This document shows, piece after piece, positions 32,648 through 40,682 of a stretch of 64,000 bases of DNA. The DNA comes from DASRHG01 sp035650655 (lineage in GTDB: Bacteria; Desulfobacterota; Binatia; DP-6), in contig DASRHG010000097.1 of NCBI GenBank assembly GCA_035650655.1, positions 1 through 64,000 on the forward strand, given 5' to 3'. A program made the translations under genes and the position numbers. Below the pieces are notes generated by a model. The model had not been told where the DNA came from, made no database searches, and worked only from the letters and a program-made list of their open reading frames with translations. Position 1 is the first letter of the stretch; each line of letters opens with the position of its first letter.

Positions 32648-34488
32648 GCCCCCATTGTGCCGGGGCGCTCGCGCGCCGCAAGCGGGGGGCTCGGCGACGA
32701 CGGGCTCCCGGGCGTCGTGCCGCCGGACGGCGCGGCGCCGGCTCCAACGCGCTGGCGGGCGGCGTGCTCCCGGGGCAGGATCACCTCGAAGACCGTGTTC
32801 CCCGGGTCACCGCAGAGGAGCGCGACCGTCCCGCCCAGGACCTCCGCCAGGCGCCGCACGAGGTAGAGTCCCAGACCGAGGCCCGCCCCTCCGACGCGAC
32901 GACCCGCATCGCCCTGCTTGAACCGCTCGAACAGCCCCTCCCGATCGGCGGGGCGGATCCCCGGCCCGGTGTCCTTCACCCGCAGCGACACGGCCTCGCC
33001 GTCCGCCGTGGCTTCGCAGACCACCTCCACCCGCCCCGCTTTGGTGAACTTGAGGGCGTTGGTCACCAGGTTGCGGAGGATCATCCTGAGCTTCGGGGCG
33101 TCGGTGGCGATCTCCGGCATCCGGACCGTCCACGCGAGCTCGACGCCGGGCTCCCTCAGCTCCGCCACCTCGCGATCGACCGCCTCGCACAGGTCCGTGA
33201 GGGCGACGCGCGCGTGCGCGGGACGATCCGCGCCCGCGTCGAGACGCGCGACGGCGAGGATTCCTTCGATCAGTTCGAGGAAGTCCACCGAGCACTGGCG
33301 CATGCGCTTCACGATGCTGCGCTGCGGCTCGCCGAGGCCGACGTCGTCCAGCAGCATGTCGCTGTAGCCGGTGAGGATGTGGAGCGGGGTGCGGAGATCG
33401 TGCGACACCGCCGCCAGGAGGTCGCTCTGCAGCTCGTTCACATCGCGCAGCGACCGCATGAGCCGCGCGTTGGCGAGCGCCGCGACGGCATGGTGTGCGA
33501 GACTCCGTGCCAGGGCGACCTGCCGGCGCGCGAAGCGGCCGCTGCGGGTCGTGTATCCGACGCCCAGGAGCCCGATGACGCGCCCGTTGCGGCGGAGGGG
33601 AAGGCCGAGCAGCGACGAGACCGCACGGTGCACCCGGTAGGCGCGAAGGCCTGCGTGCTGCGCGACGTCCGGAACCTCGAGCAGGTCGTCCGCGGCGCGC
33701 GCCAGGGCGCGTTCGACGACGGCCCCCTCCAGGGCGACGGCGCGCAGCGCGTCGAGCGCCGGCGCAGGACCCGTTCCCGCCGCATACCGGAACACACCGG
33801 ACGGCTCGTCGAGAAGGTACACGGCGCCCAGCTCGCAGCCGACCGCCTCCGCGACCTTCGCCGCCATGGCCGGCAGGAGCTCGTCCGGATCGTGGATCGT
33901 CCCGAGCAACATCGCCGTCTCGGACGACCGCGCCGCGGTCTGGAGGGCTTCGTCCGTGCGGGCGTGATGGTCGAGCGCGAGTCCCGCGTACCGGCGGATG
34001 ACCTGGACGAGCTCCGGCGCGGGGAAGTCCGGTGTGGCGTCGCGGCACCAGGAGAGCTGCATCGCGCCGAGCGGGCGGTCGCCGCGTTCGAGGAGGAGGA
34101 AGGCCGCCGCCTGGATCCCGAACGGGCCGAACAGCACGTCGCCGTACTCTCCGATCCCGCGCACGCGGGCGAGGGGCAGGAACTTGAGCCGGAGGAGGTC
34201 CGGCGCGAGCGGCATTCCGGCGATGGGCACGCAGAGGGCCGCGACGCGCGCTGCCTCCTCCTCGCCGTAGCCGGTCGCCATGACGGCGTGCATCGCCATC
34301 TGGCGGAGGTCGCCGCGCCACACCTGGACGCGGTCGCAGCGGACGAGTGTGCGCACCGCTTCGCACACCGCCGCCAATGCCGCGCGCGCACCGTCTCCGG
34401 CCGCCAGCGCGTCCGACAGCACGCAATGCCACGCGACGGCGTCGTCGCCGACGAGTTTCAACGTCCGAGTATCGGACGCTTCGCGCAT
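32644..34488 (-). CDS. GAF-GAF sensor histidine kinase
   Basis: The 614-residue protein starts MREASDTRTLKLVGDDAVAWHCVL at ATG 34488, with AAAGGA close upstream. It has a first GAF-like domain (about 25 to 180, VQVWRGDLRQMAMHAVMATG), a second GAF domain (about 195 to 340, ELGAVYLLDEPSGVFRYAAGTG, then SSLLGLPLRRNGRVIGLLGVG), a HisKA helix pair with the phospho-accepting His in LLAAVSHDLRTPLHILTGY, and an ATPase domain. The latter has N box NLVTNALKFT, G1 DTGPGIRPAD, F box GLFERFKQGD and G2 GGAGLGLGLYLV. There is no receiver domain and no transmembrane helix, so it senses a cytoplasmic ligand or partner. It is the middle gene of a three-gene operon. Confidence 0.85.
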   Translation of the reverse strand: MREASDTRTLKLVGDDAVAWHCVLSDALAAGDGARAALAAVCEAVRTLVRCDRVQVWRGDLRQMAMHAVMATGYGEEEAARVAALCVPIAGMPLAPDLLRLKFLPLARVRGIGEYGDVLFGPFGIQAAAFLLLERGDRPLGAMQLSWCRDATPDFPAPELVQVIRRYAGLALDHHARTDEALQTAARSSETAMLLGTIHDPDELLPAMAAKVAEAVGCELGAVYLLDEPSGVFRYAAGTGPAPALDALRAVALEGAVVERALARAADDLLEVPDVAQHAGLRAYRVHRAVSSLLGLPLRRNGRVIGLLGVGYTTRSGRFARRQVALARSLAHHAVAALANARLMRSLRDVNELQSDLLAAVSHDLRTPLHILTGYSDMLLDDVGLGEPQRSIVKRMRQCSVDFLELIEGILAVARLDAGADRPAHARVALTDLCEAVDREVAELREPGVELAWTVRMPEIATDAPKLRMILRNLVTNALKFTKAGRVEVVCEATADGEAVSLRVKDTGPGIRPADREGLFERFKQGDAGRRVGGAGLGLGLYLVRRLAEVLGGTVALLCGDPGNTVFEVILPREHAARQRVGAGAAPSGGTTPGSPSSPSPPLAARERPGTMGA

Positions 34489-34513
34489 GTCCTTTAGCGC
34501 CGCGGCGCCCACA

Positions 34514-34921
34514 CTACACGTGGCGACCGCCGTCGCGCGTCGTGCCGCACTCGGTTCGCCTTTCGAGACGCCCGAGTGCATCGAGCGCCATGGTGCTCGC
34601 GATGCCGAGCACGGCAACGGCGTCGGTGAGCGTGTGGCGCGTCGCCTCGCGAACGGCGGCGAGTGAATCGTACGCGCGACGGGCCTCGGTGTCGAGCTTC
34701 TCCAGCAGCACGGCGAGCGTGTCGCGGACGGTGGGAGCCCCGTCGATCCGATCGAGCTGCGCCCGCGCTTCCCCCGCCATCGACAGGATGCGCGCGAGCG
34801 TCGGCGAGAGCGTACATGGCACGTGCCACACGACGTGCCGCTCGGCTTCGACGAGCGCCCTGCGCGCGCCCAGGACCTCGGCCCTGATCCCGTGAAGCAT
34901 CCCCTCAATCGGCCCCGGCAC
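34514..34921 (-). CDS. Helical hypothetical protein upstream of the GAF kinase
   Basis: The 135-residue protein begins at GTG 34921, with AGAGGAG eight bases before it, and reads VPGPIEGMLHGIRAEVLGARRALVEAERHVVWH. The following segments (LARILSMAGEARAQLDRIDGAPTVRDTLAVLLEKLDTEARRAYDSLAAVREATRHTLTDAVAVLGIASTMALDAL) are long amphipathic helices. It ends 26 bases before the kinase start, so the two genes are co-transcribed. It might be a four-helix-bundle partner that delivers a signal to the kinase. I do not recognise the family. Confidence 0.6.
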   Translation of the reverse strand: MPGPIEGMLHGIRAEVLGARRALVEAERHVVWHVPCTLSPTLARILSMAGEARAQLDRIDGAPTVRDTLAVLLEKLDTEARRAYDSLAAVREATRHTLTDAVAVLGIASTMALDALGRLERRTECGTTRDGGRHV

Positions 34922-35428
34922 GATCGTGTCTCCTCTTCCCCGACGTCCCGCACCGCTCGGCGTGAGCGGCGAGATCGGCTCGCTCTCGACGGCGTGTTCG
35001 AATGCTCGGCCGTCGCCGACCGGAGAGCGTGTCGGGAGACCGGAGGGGGTGCGAGGACGAGTGGACCGGAGGCGGAGGGAGTGAGGGCCCGGTCGCCGTC
35101 TACGCGACGCTTACCTCGCGCTGCGCGCCCGGGGAACCCGGCGCGACGACCCGACGAGACGACCCCGCCCGGCCCGGGCGCGCCGTGCGTCCTGCGCACG
35201 CCGCCGAGCGGCCGGTCCCACTCGAGTGGTCGGACGTCATTCGTCGAGCGGACGATCGCAAGCGACGTGCCTGCCCCACTCCCCCGCCGTCGCCGGGGAA
35301 ACCGCGCCCGGGAGGCGTGCACGCGCACACGGTGAAGGCGCGCATCGGGTCGTCCGTGGCACAGGCGTGCCGTGCGCGCTCACGACGCGCCGCACCGCGC
35401 GAGGAGCCCGCTGCGCGACCTCCTTCCA
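34922..35428. other. About 500 bases without a recognisable gene
   Basis: This stretch lies upstream of the kinase operon on its promoter side. It shows no credible coding pattern in any frame apart from antisense frames without similarity. It must contain the promoter for the leftward operon, but I could not point to a convincing -35/-10 pair. Confidence 0.5.
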
Positions 35429-35505
35429 CCGGGCGTCCCACGCGCGGAACTCCTCGCGGAGCTGCGGCATGACGCGCGTCGCGAAGAGGTCCATGTCCTT
35501 CAGAG
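35429..35505 (-). pseudogene. C-terminal scrap of a luciferase-like monooxygenase
   Basis: About 25 residues on the minus strand read APLKDMDLFATRVMPQLREEFRAW. The phrase DLFATRVMPQLREEF is the terminal helix of F420- or FMN-dependent luciferase-like monooxygenases. Nothing of the barrel upstream is present. The scrap sits 72 bases before the end of the polyphosphate kinase gene. Confidence 0.4.
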
Positions 35506-35576
35506 GAGCGCGGGGCCTTCGCGGACGGCCCACCCACGATCCCTGCGGCGGCGAGTAGCGACGGGCCGGGGCGGTC

Positions 35577-36560
35577 TCAACGGGGTCCCCGGATTCGGGG
35601 CGGCACGGGGCGGGGACGCGAGGGGGTCTTCGCGGGAGGCGACGAGGCGCCGGCGCCCAGCAGCGCACGCTTCGCGGCGGCGAGCGCGGCGCGCTCCTCG
35701 GGCGGCACCGCGGGATAGCGGAGGTCGAGCCCGGCGAGGGCCTCGATCACGGCGCCGGCGACCACGAGCCGCGAGAACCACTTGTGGTCCGCGGGCACGA
35801 CGAACCACGGCGCCGCGGGCGTCGCCGTGTGGCGGATCGCGTCCTCGTAGGCGTCCATGTAGTCGCCCCAGCGCTCGCGCTCGGCGACGTCGCGGGCGGA
35901 GAACTTCCAGTGCTTCTCCGGCTCCTCGATGCGCGCGAGGAACCGCCGCTTCTGCTCCTTCTTCGACACGTGCAGGAAGAACTTGCGGACGAGGATGCCG
36001 TTCCGCCCGAGGTAGCGCTCGAACGCGCGGATGTCCTGGAAGCGCTGCTTCCAGAGCTTCTTCGTCACGAGCGCGGGCGGGAGCCTCTGCCGCTCGAGCA
36101 GCTCGGGGTGCACGCGAACGACGAGCGTCTCCTCGTAGTAGCTCCGGTTGAAGATGCCGATGTGGCCGCGCCTCGGGAGGCAGCGGACGCAGCGCCAGAG
36201 CCAGTCGTGGTCGAGCTCCTCGGCCGACGGCGCCTGGAAGGAGTGGACCTCGCAGCCCTGCGGGTTCACGCCGGACAGCACGTGCTTGATGACGCCGTCC
36301 TTGCCCGCCGCGTCCATGCCCTGGAAGACGAGGAGGAGCGCCCAGCGGTCGTCCGCGTAGAGCCGCTCCTGGAGCTCGGCGAGCCCCTGCACGCCGGCGG
36401 CGAGCGCCTCCCGGGCGCGCGGCCTGTCCTCGGCGCCGAGGTCGAGCGTGTCGGCGGGGTCGTGGTCCGCGAGCCGGAACTCGTCGCCCTCGTCGACGCG
36501 GAAGCGCGCGCAGAGATCGCGCGCGACTCTGGCGATCTCCTTCTTCCGCCCGCGCGCCAT
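35577..36560 (-). CDS. ppk2: PPK2-family polyphosphate kinase
   Basis: The 327-residue protein contains the full PPK2 P-loop kinase. Walker A is LLLVFQGMDAAGKDGVIKHVL near residue 78, the NRSYYEETLVVRVHPE lid and Walker B region follow GHIGIFNRSYYEE, then KFFLHVSKKEQKRRFLARIEEPEKHWKFSARD and a final APWFVVPADHKWFSRLVV. PPK2 enzymes move phosphate between polyphosphate and nucleotides, often running in the ADP- or AMP-phosphorylating direction. The N-terminal part (DEGDEFRLADHDPADT) matches the small regulatory helix. About 40 Pro-rich residues at the end are extra to the family. The start at ATG 36560 gives a normal N-terminus. It is transcribed alone. Confidence 0.92.
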   Translation of the reverse strand: MARGRKKEIARVARDLCARFRVDEGDEFRLADHDPADTLDLGAEDRPRAREALAAGVQGLAELQERLYADDRWALLLVFQGMDAAGKDGVIKHVLSGVNPQGCEVHSFQAPSAEELDHDWLWRCVRCLPRRGHIGIFNRSYYEETLVVRVHPELLERQRLPPALVTKKLWKQRFQDIRAFERYLGRNGILVRKFFLHVSKKEQKRRFLARIEEPEKHWKFSARDVAERERWGDYMDAYEDAIRHTATPAAPWFVVPADHKWFSRLVVAGAVIEALAGLDLRYPAVPPEERAALAAAKRALLGAGASSPPAKTPSRPRPVPPRIRGPR

Positions 36561-36810
36561 CGCCGTCGGCCCCGCATTAGGGCGGGAGGGCCGGCGCTGT
36601 CAAAGCGGCCGCGCCGCGAATCGTGGGTCGGGCTGCGCGACGGCCACCCTCTTGGGAGCGCGGGGGAGCTCTCGCGGAGGCGAGCGCACCGCCGACGCGA
36701 CGCCCATGCCGCATCGAAAGCCGTGGGGGCGCACCTCGTGCAAGCTGGCCCACCACCTCGCCGCGCCGCTCCTTGACTCCCCCCTCGCCGTCTGCGCGAC
36801 AGCCGCTGTC

Positions 36811-37851
36811 ATGCGACGAGCCGCATTGAAGCGCCGCATGCGACCCCGCTCCCGCCCCGCCACCTACCGCACCGCGACCCGGCTCGCGCGCATCGTGCAC
36901 GGGCTCCTCTCCCGGCCGCACGGCTGGAGCTTCGCGGCCATCCAGGACGAGCTCGCGATCTCCGAGCGCACGCTGCTCCGCTACCTCGCCGCGTGCCGCA
37001 CGGAGCTGGTCGACGCCGAGGGACGGCCGCTCCTCGAGGTCGTCCGCCGGGGCGACCGGCGCGTCGTGCGCCTCGCCGACGCCGCGCGCGCGGCCGACTC
37101 GACGTCCTACCAGGCGCTCTCCTTCTACTTCGCGCTGAGCGTCTTCCAGTTCCTCGACGGCACGATTCTCAAGGACGGGGTCGAGGACCTCTGGCGGCAG
37201 TTCTATCGCGCGCTCCCGCCCGGGCAGCAGTCGCGCCTCGCGCACTTCGACCGGAAGTTCTACTCCGTCCCGTGGGCGGTGAAGGACTACCGCGCCTACG
37301 ACGAGACGCTCGACGCGATCCTCCGCTGCCTCGTCGCCCAGCACACGATGCGGATCGACTACGGCGGGCTCTGGCTCGAGGGGCACGTGCACGAGTTCGA
37401 TCCCTACACGCTCGCGATGTACCGCGGCGGCCTCTACCTGATCGGCCGGAGCCACCACTACCGGAGGATCGTCTGGCTCGCCGTCGAGCGCATCCGGAAG
37501 GCGGAGCGCCTCCCGGCGCACTTCGACTACCCGCCGCGCTACTCGCCCGCGAAGTACACCGAGGGCACGTTCGGCATCGTGGACGGCCCCGAGACGCGCG
37601 TCGCGATCCTCCTCCGCACGAAGGAGGCGGCGGACCTCCTCTCCTCCCGGCGGCTCCACCCCACGCAGCGCTTCACGCGGCGGCCCGACGGCTCGACGGT
37701 CCTCACCATGACCGTCCGCGGCACCGAGGAGCTCAAGAACTGGATCCTGAGCCTCGGGCCGTACGTCGAGGTGCTCGAGCCCGAGAGCCTCCGGCGCGCC
37801 GTCGCCGAGACGGTCGCGGAGACGGCCGCACTCTACCGGCGCGGCGCGTGA
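36811..37851 (+). CDS. WYL-domain transcriptional regulator
   Basis: From ATG 36811 the protein has 346 residues (a start at ATG 36838 would remove nine). The N-terminal helix-turn-helix is RLARIVHGLLSRPHGWSFAAIQDELAISERTLLRYLAAC. The WYL domain follows from about residue 170: MRIDYGGLWLEGHVHEFDPYTLAMYRGGLYLIGRSHHYRRIVWLAVERIRKAERL, with the W-Y-L-like ligand pocket in GGLYLIG. A WCX C-terminal extension (DGSTVLTMTVRGTEELKNWILSLGPYVEVLEPESLR) completes it. WYL proteins bind ligands, often nucleotides or nucleic acids, and control DNA repair or defence genes. The gene it controls is not evident. It ends just before a 76-bp mobile element. Confidence 0.9.
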   Translation: MRRAALKRRMRPRSRPATYRTATRLARIVHGLLSRPHGWSFAAIQDELAISERTLLRYLAACRTELVDAEGRPLLEVVRRGDRRVVRLADAARAADSTSYQALSFYFALSVFQFLDGTILKDGVEDLWRQFYRALPPGQQSRLAHFDRKFYSVPWAVKDYRAYDETLDAILRCLVAQHTMRIDYGGLWLEGHVHEFDPYTLAMYRGGLYLIGRSHHYRRIVWLAVERIRKAERLPAHFDYPPRYSPAKYTEGTFGIVDGPETRVAILLRTKEAADLLSSRRLHPTQRFTRRPDGSTVLTMTVRGTEELKNWILSLGPYVEVLEPESLRRAVAETVAETAALYRRGA

Positions 37852-37888
37852 CGGCGGCCGCGCCCGTCGTCCTCGACCCGCCGCGGCG

Positions 37889-37896
37889 GGCGCTCC
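37889..37896 (+). repeat. Target-site duplication GGCGCTCC, left copy
   Basis: Identical to the eight bases at 37973-37980 directly beyond the other end of the 76-bp element. Confidence 0.75.
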
Positions 37897-37972
37897 GGTA
37901 GTGGGTCAGTTTGCACGACGAGCACCGCCCCGGGAGCACGATGTGGTCCGAGCCGCACATTGACCCACTACC
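37897..37972. mobile_element. 76-bp MITE-like element with 12-bp terminal inverted repeats
   Basis: The left end GGTAGTGGGTCA and the right end TGACCCACTACC are perfect inverted repeats of 12 bp, with partial pairing for six more bases. The 8-bp sequence GGCGCTCC stands directly outside both ends. The element is too short to code for anything. It lies 45 bases after the WYL stop codon, in a 315-base gap before the chemosensory operon. I found no full-length relative in the window. Confidence 0.75.
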
Positions 37973-37980
37973 GGCGCTCC
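37973..37980 (+). repeat. Target-site duplication GGCGCTCC, right copy
   Basis: Second copy of the 8-bp direct repeat bounding the 76-bp element; an 8-bp duplication is usual for several transposase families. Confidence 0.75.
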
Positions 37981-38166
37981 CTTGAAGTCCGGCACCTCCC
38001 GCGCTAGCACGTGCACGGAGGTACCGGCCCCGGCCCATCGGGCGCGCGAGGTGGTGGGGAGGATGGACGAACGGAGGCTGCGCGGCTCGTGGCACCCCGC
38101 GGCACCGCGCCGTCGGCGCGGCGATCGCCGAAGCGCTCGCCTCGCCAGGTGGTTCGATCGCCGTCG

Positions 38167-38631
38167 ATGAGGGTCATGGAGGCCCTCGACCGGATCGAGG
38201 TTCTGCTCGTCCGCGCCGGCGGCCGCCTGTACGCCCTGCCGATCGCGCACGTCGTCGAGGTGATGCGCGGCCTGCCGGTCGAGCGCATCGCGGGCGCACC
38301 GCCTCACGTCTCGGGACTCGCCGTCGTCCGTGGCTCTTCGGTCCCGGTCGTCGATCTCGGACTGCTCGCCGGCGACCGCTCGGCCGCCGGACGCTTCGTG
38401 AGCCTGCGGGTGGGCGACCGGCGGGTCGCGCTGGCGGTCGACGCCGTCCTCGGCGTGCGCGCATTCGACGGGTGGCTCCTGCAGGAGCTGCCGCCGCTGC
38501 TCCGGGACGCGTGTGCGGACCTGATCGCGACCATCGGCGTCCTCGACGGTGAGCTGCTGGTCGCGCTGCGCGCGGGTCGGCTCGTCCCGGACGACATCTG
38601 GCGGGCGCTCGCGTCCGAGGCCGCGTCATGA
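38167..38631 (+). CDS. cheW: CheW-like coupling protein (first copy)
   Basis: The 154-residue protein is a single CheW domain: IEVLLVRAGGRLYALPIAHVVEVMRGLPVERIAGAPPHVSGLAVVRGSSVPVVDLGLLAGD, then RFVSLRVGDRRVALAVDAVLGVRAF. Its order of strands and the RGSSVPVVDL element correspond to CheW. CheW links receptors to the CheA kinase in the array. Start ATG 38167 is preferred over ATG 38176. The gene overlaps cheR by four bases (ATGA), so it is the first gene of the operon. It corresponds in position to WspB. Confidence 0.85.
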   Translation: MRVMEALDRIEVLLVRAGGRLYALPIAHVVEVMRGLPVERIAGAPPHVSGLAVVRGSSVPVVDLGLLAGDRSAAGRFVSLRVGDRRVALAVDAVLGVRAFDGWLLQELPPLLRDACADLIATIGVLDGELLVALRAGRLVPDDIWRALASEAAS

Positions 38632-40142
38632 GACCACGGCCCCTGGCCGGCGAGGTGGAGCGGTTCCGCGCCCTCATCGAACGCCGGCTCGGGCTCCAGC
38701 TCGAGGGCGCCAAGCTCGACCTGCTCGCCGACCTCCTCGATCGGCGCTGCGGGAGCCGCGGGGTACGCAGCTCCGCGGCGTATCTCGACCGGCTGGGGTC
38801 GCGTGAAGCCTGGGGGCAGGAGCTCTCCGCGATCGCCGGCGAGCTGACGGTCGGAGAGACGTACTTCTTCCGCAATGCCCATCACTTCCGGGCCTTCGAA
38901 GAGACCGTCCTGCCGGCGCGTCTAGGCGCGCGGCGCCACCTGCGCCGTCTCTCGATCCTCAGCGCCGGATGCGCCTCCGGCGAAGAGGCGTACTCGCTCG
39001 CGATCCTGCTGCACCGGCACGCCCCGGAGCTGGCCGGATGGGACGTCGACGTCCTCGGCATCGACGTGAATCCCGACTCGCTCGCTCGGGCGAGACGCGG
39101 GCTCTACTCTGCCTGGTCCCTGCGCGAGACGCCGGCGGACATCCGCGCGGCGCACTTCCGGGCCGGCGACCGCGGCTTCCTCCTCGACGAGGCGATCCGG
39201 CGCTCGGTCAGGTTCGAAGAGCGCAACCTCCTCGACGCCGATGCGGTCTTCTGGCGGGCGGAGGCGTTCGACGTCGTCTTCTGCCGCAACGTCACGATGT
39301 ACCTCACGCCGGACGCGGCCCGGCTCGTGATCGCCCGCATCGCGGGCGCGCTCGCGCCCGGGGGCTTCCTCTTCCTCGGATACGCCGAGACGCTGCGGGG
39401 GATATCGCAGGATTTCCACCTCGCGCACACGCACGACACGTTCTACTATCGGCGGCGACTGTCCGGGGACGCGGCCGCCGTGCCGCAGTCGTGGGCCGCA
39501 CCCGCCTCCGGCGGCGCGCCGGCCGCCTCGTGGGTCGACTCGATCCGACGTGCCGCCGAGCGCATCTCGACGCTCTCCGGACGTCCGACCGCCCGGCGGC
39601 CGCGGCCTCCCGAGCCCCCGGCCGGCGCTCCGCCCGCGCCCGCGACGCTCGCGCGCGCGCTCGCGCTGCTTCGGGAGGAGCGATTCGCGGAGGCGGTCGA
39701 CGCCGTGCGCGCGCTGCCACCCGCCCTGGTGGTCGACCCGGACGCGCAGCTTCTCCTCGCCGTGCTGCTGACCAACAGCGGCGAGCTGAGCGAGGCCGAG
39801 GAGGTCTGTCGCCGGCTGCTCGAACGGGACGAGCTGCACGCGGGGGCCCACTACGTCCTCGCGCTCTGCCGGCAGCAGGCGGGCGATTCCCGGGCCGCCG
39901 TCGACCACGACCAGACGGCCGCGTATCTCGATCCGGGCTTCGCCATGCCCCACGTGCACCTCGGATTGATCGCACGCCGGGCCGGAGACCTCGTGACCGC
40001 CCGCCGGGAGCTCGAGCAGGCGTCCACGCTGCTGCGGTACGACGATCCCGCTCGCATCCTCCTGTTCGGCGGAGGCTTCACGCGCGAGACCCTCGTCGCG
40101 CTCTGCCGCGCGGAGCTCGCCGCCTGCGGGCACGCGGCATGA
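38628..40142 (+). CDS. cheR: CheR methyltransferase with C-terminal TPR repeats (WspC-like)
   Basis: This 504-residue protein joins a CheR methyltransferase to tetratricopeptide repeats. The N-terminal helical domain (FRALIERRLGLQLEGAKLDLLADLL, ELTVGETYFFRNAHHFRAFEE) and the SAM-binding core (LSILSAGCASGEEAYSLAILL; LGIDVNPDSLARARRGLYSAWSLRE; FDVVFCRNVTMYL; GGFLFLGYAETL) are complete. From about residue 345 come TPR helices (ALALLREERFAEAVDAVRALP; DAQLLLAVLLTNSGELSEAEEVCRRLL; HYVLALCRQQAGDSRAAVDHDQTAAYLDPGFAMPHVHLGLIARRAGDLVTARRELEQA). It methylates receptor glutamates. The repeats recruit it to the array, as in WspC, so no receptor tail pentapeptide is needed. ATGA overlaps join it to both neighbours. 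Confidence 0.92.
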   Translation: MRPRPLAGEVERFRALIERRLGLQLEGAKLDLLADLLDRRCGSRGVRSSAAYLDRLGSREAWGQELSAIAGELTVGETYFFRNAHHFRAFEETVLPARLGARRHLRRLSILSAGCASGEEAYSLAILLHRHAPELAGWDVDVLGIDVNPDSLARARRGLYSAWSLRETPADIRAAHFRAGDRGFLLDEAIRRSVRFEERNLLDADAVFWRAEAFDVVFCRNVTMYLTPDAARLVIARIAGALAPGGFLFLGYAETLRGISQDFHLAHTHDTFYYRRRLSGDAAAVPQSWAAPASGGAPAASWVDSIRRAAERISTLSGRPTARRPRPPEPPAGAPPAPATLARALALLREERFAEAVDAVRALPPALVVDPDAQLLLAVLLTNSGELSEAEEVCRRLLERDELHAGAHYVLALCRQQAGDSRAAVDHDQTAAYLDPGFAMPHVHLGLIARRAGDLVTARRELEQASTLLRYDDPARILLFGGGFTRETLVALCRAELAACGHAA

Positions 40143-40678
40143 GCGCGGCGGCGATCACCGACGAGCGGCTCGCCGAGCTGCGCCGAAGCTTCGACGAGGC
40201 GTTCGCCCGGCCGCCGGCCGAGGCCAGCGCAGCCGTCGAGGACCTCCTCTTCATCCGGGTCGGCGGCGACCCGTACGCGGTCAGGCTGCGCGAGCTGACG
40301 GGCCTCGCGCCCGCCGGCCGGATCGCCCCCGTGCCCGGGCCGACGCCGGAGCTGCTCGGGCTCGCCACGGTCCGGGGAGCGCTCGTGCCGACGTACGACC
40401 TGACCGCTCTCCTCGGCTACCCCCGCGAGCGTGACGCGCCCGCGTGGCTCCTCCTCTGCGACGGAGACAAGGGGCGGGTCGCCCTCGGCGTCGTCCACCT
40501 GGAACGCCACGGGCGGATTCCCGCCGCCGACGTCACGACGGCCGACGACGCCGCGCGCCGCGAGCACGTGAGCGCGCTCGTCCGGAGCCCGGCCGAAAGC
40601 GCGGGCGTCGTCGACGTCCGCTCGCTGATCGCGGCGATCGCGCGACGGCTGCACGCCCCGGGGCGGGACAAGGAGTGA
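40139..40678 (+). CDS. cheW: CheW-like coupling protein (second copy)
   Basis: This is the second CheW of the operon, 179 residues, with a 40-residue N-terminal helix (SAAAITDERLAELRRSFDEAFARPP) in front of the domain. The domain shows FIRVGGDPYAVRLRELTGLAPAGRIAPVPGPTPELLGLATVRGALVPTYDLTALLGYP and GRVALGVVHLERHGRI. It starts at ATG 40139, overlapping the cheR stop, and ends four bases before the receptor gene. Two CheW proteins are typical of Wsp-type systems, where this one corresponds to WspD. Its extra helix may set its partner choice. Confidence 0.86.
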   Translation: MSAAAITDERLAELRRSFDEAFARPPAEASAAVEDLLFIRVGGDPYAVRLRELTGLAPAGRIAPVPGPTPELLGLATVRGALVPTYDLTALLGYPRERDAPAWLLLCDGDKGRVALGVVHLERHGRIPAADVTTADDAARREHVSALVRSPAESAGVVDVRSLIAAIARRLHAPGRDKE

Positions 40679-40682
40679 CGCG

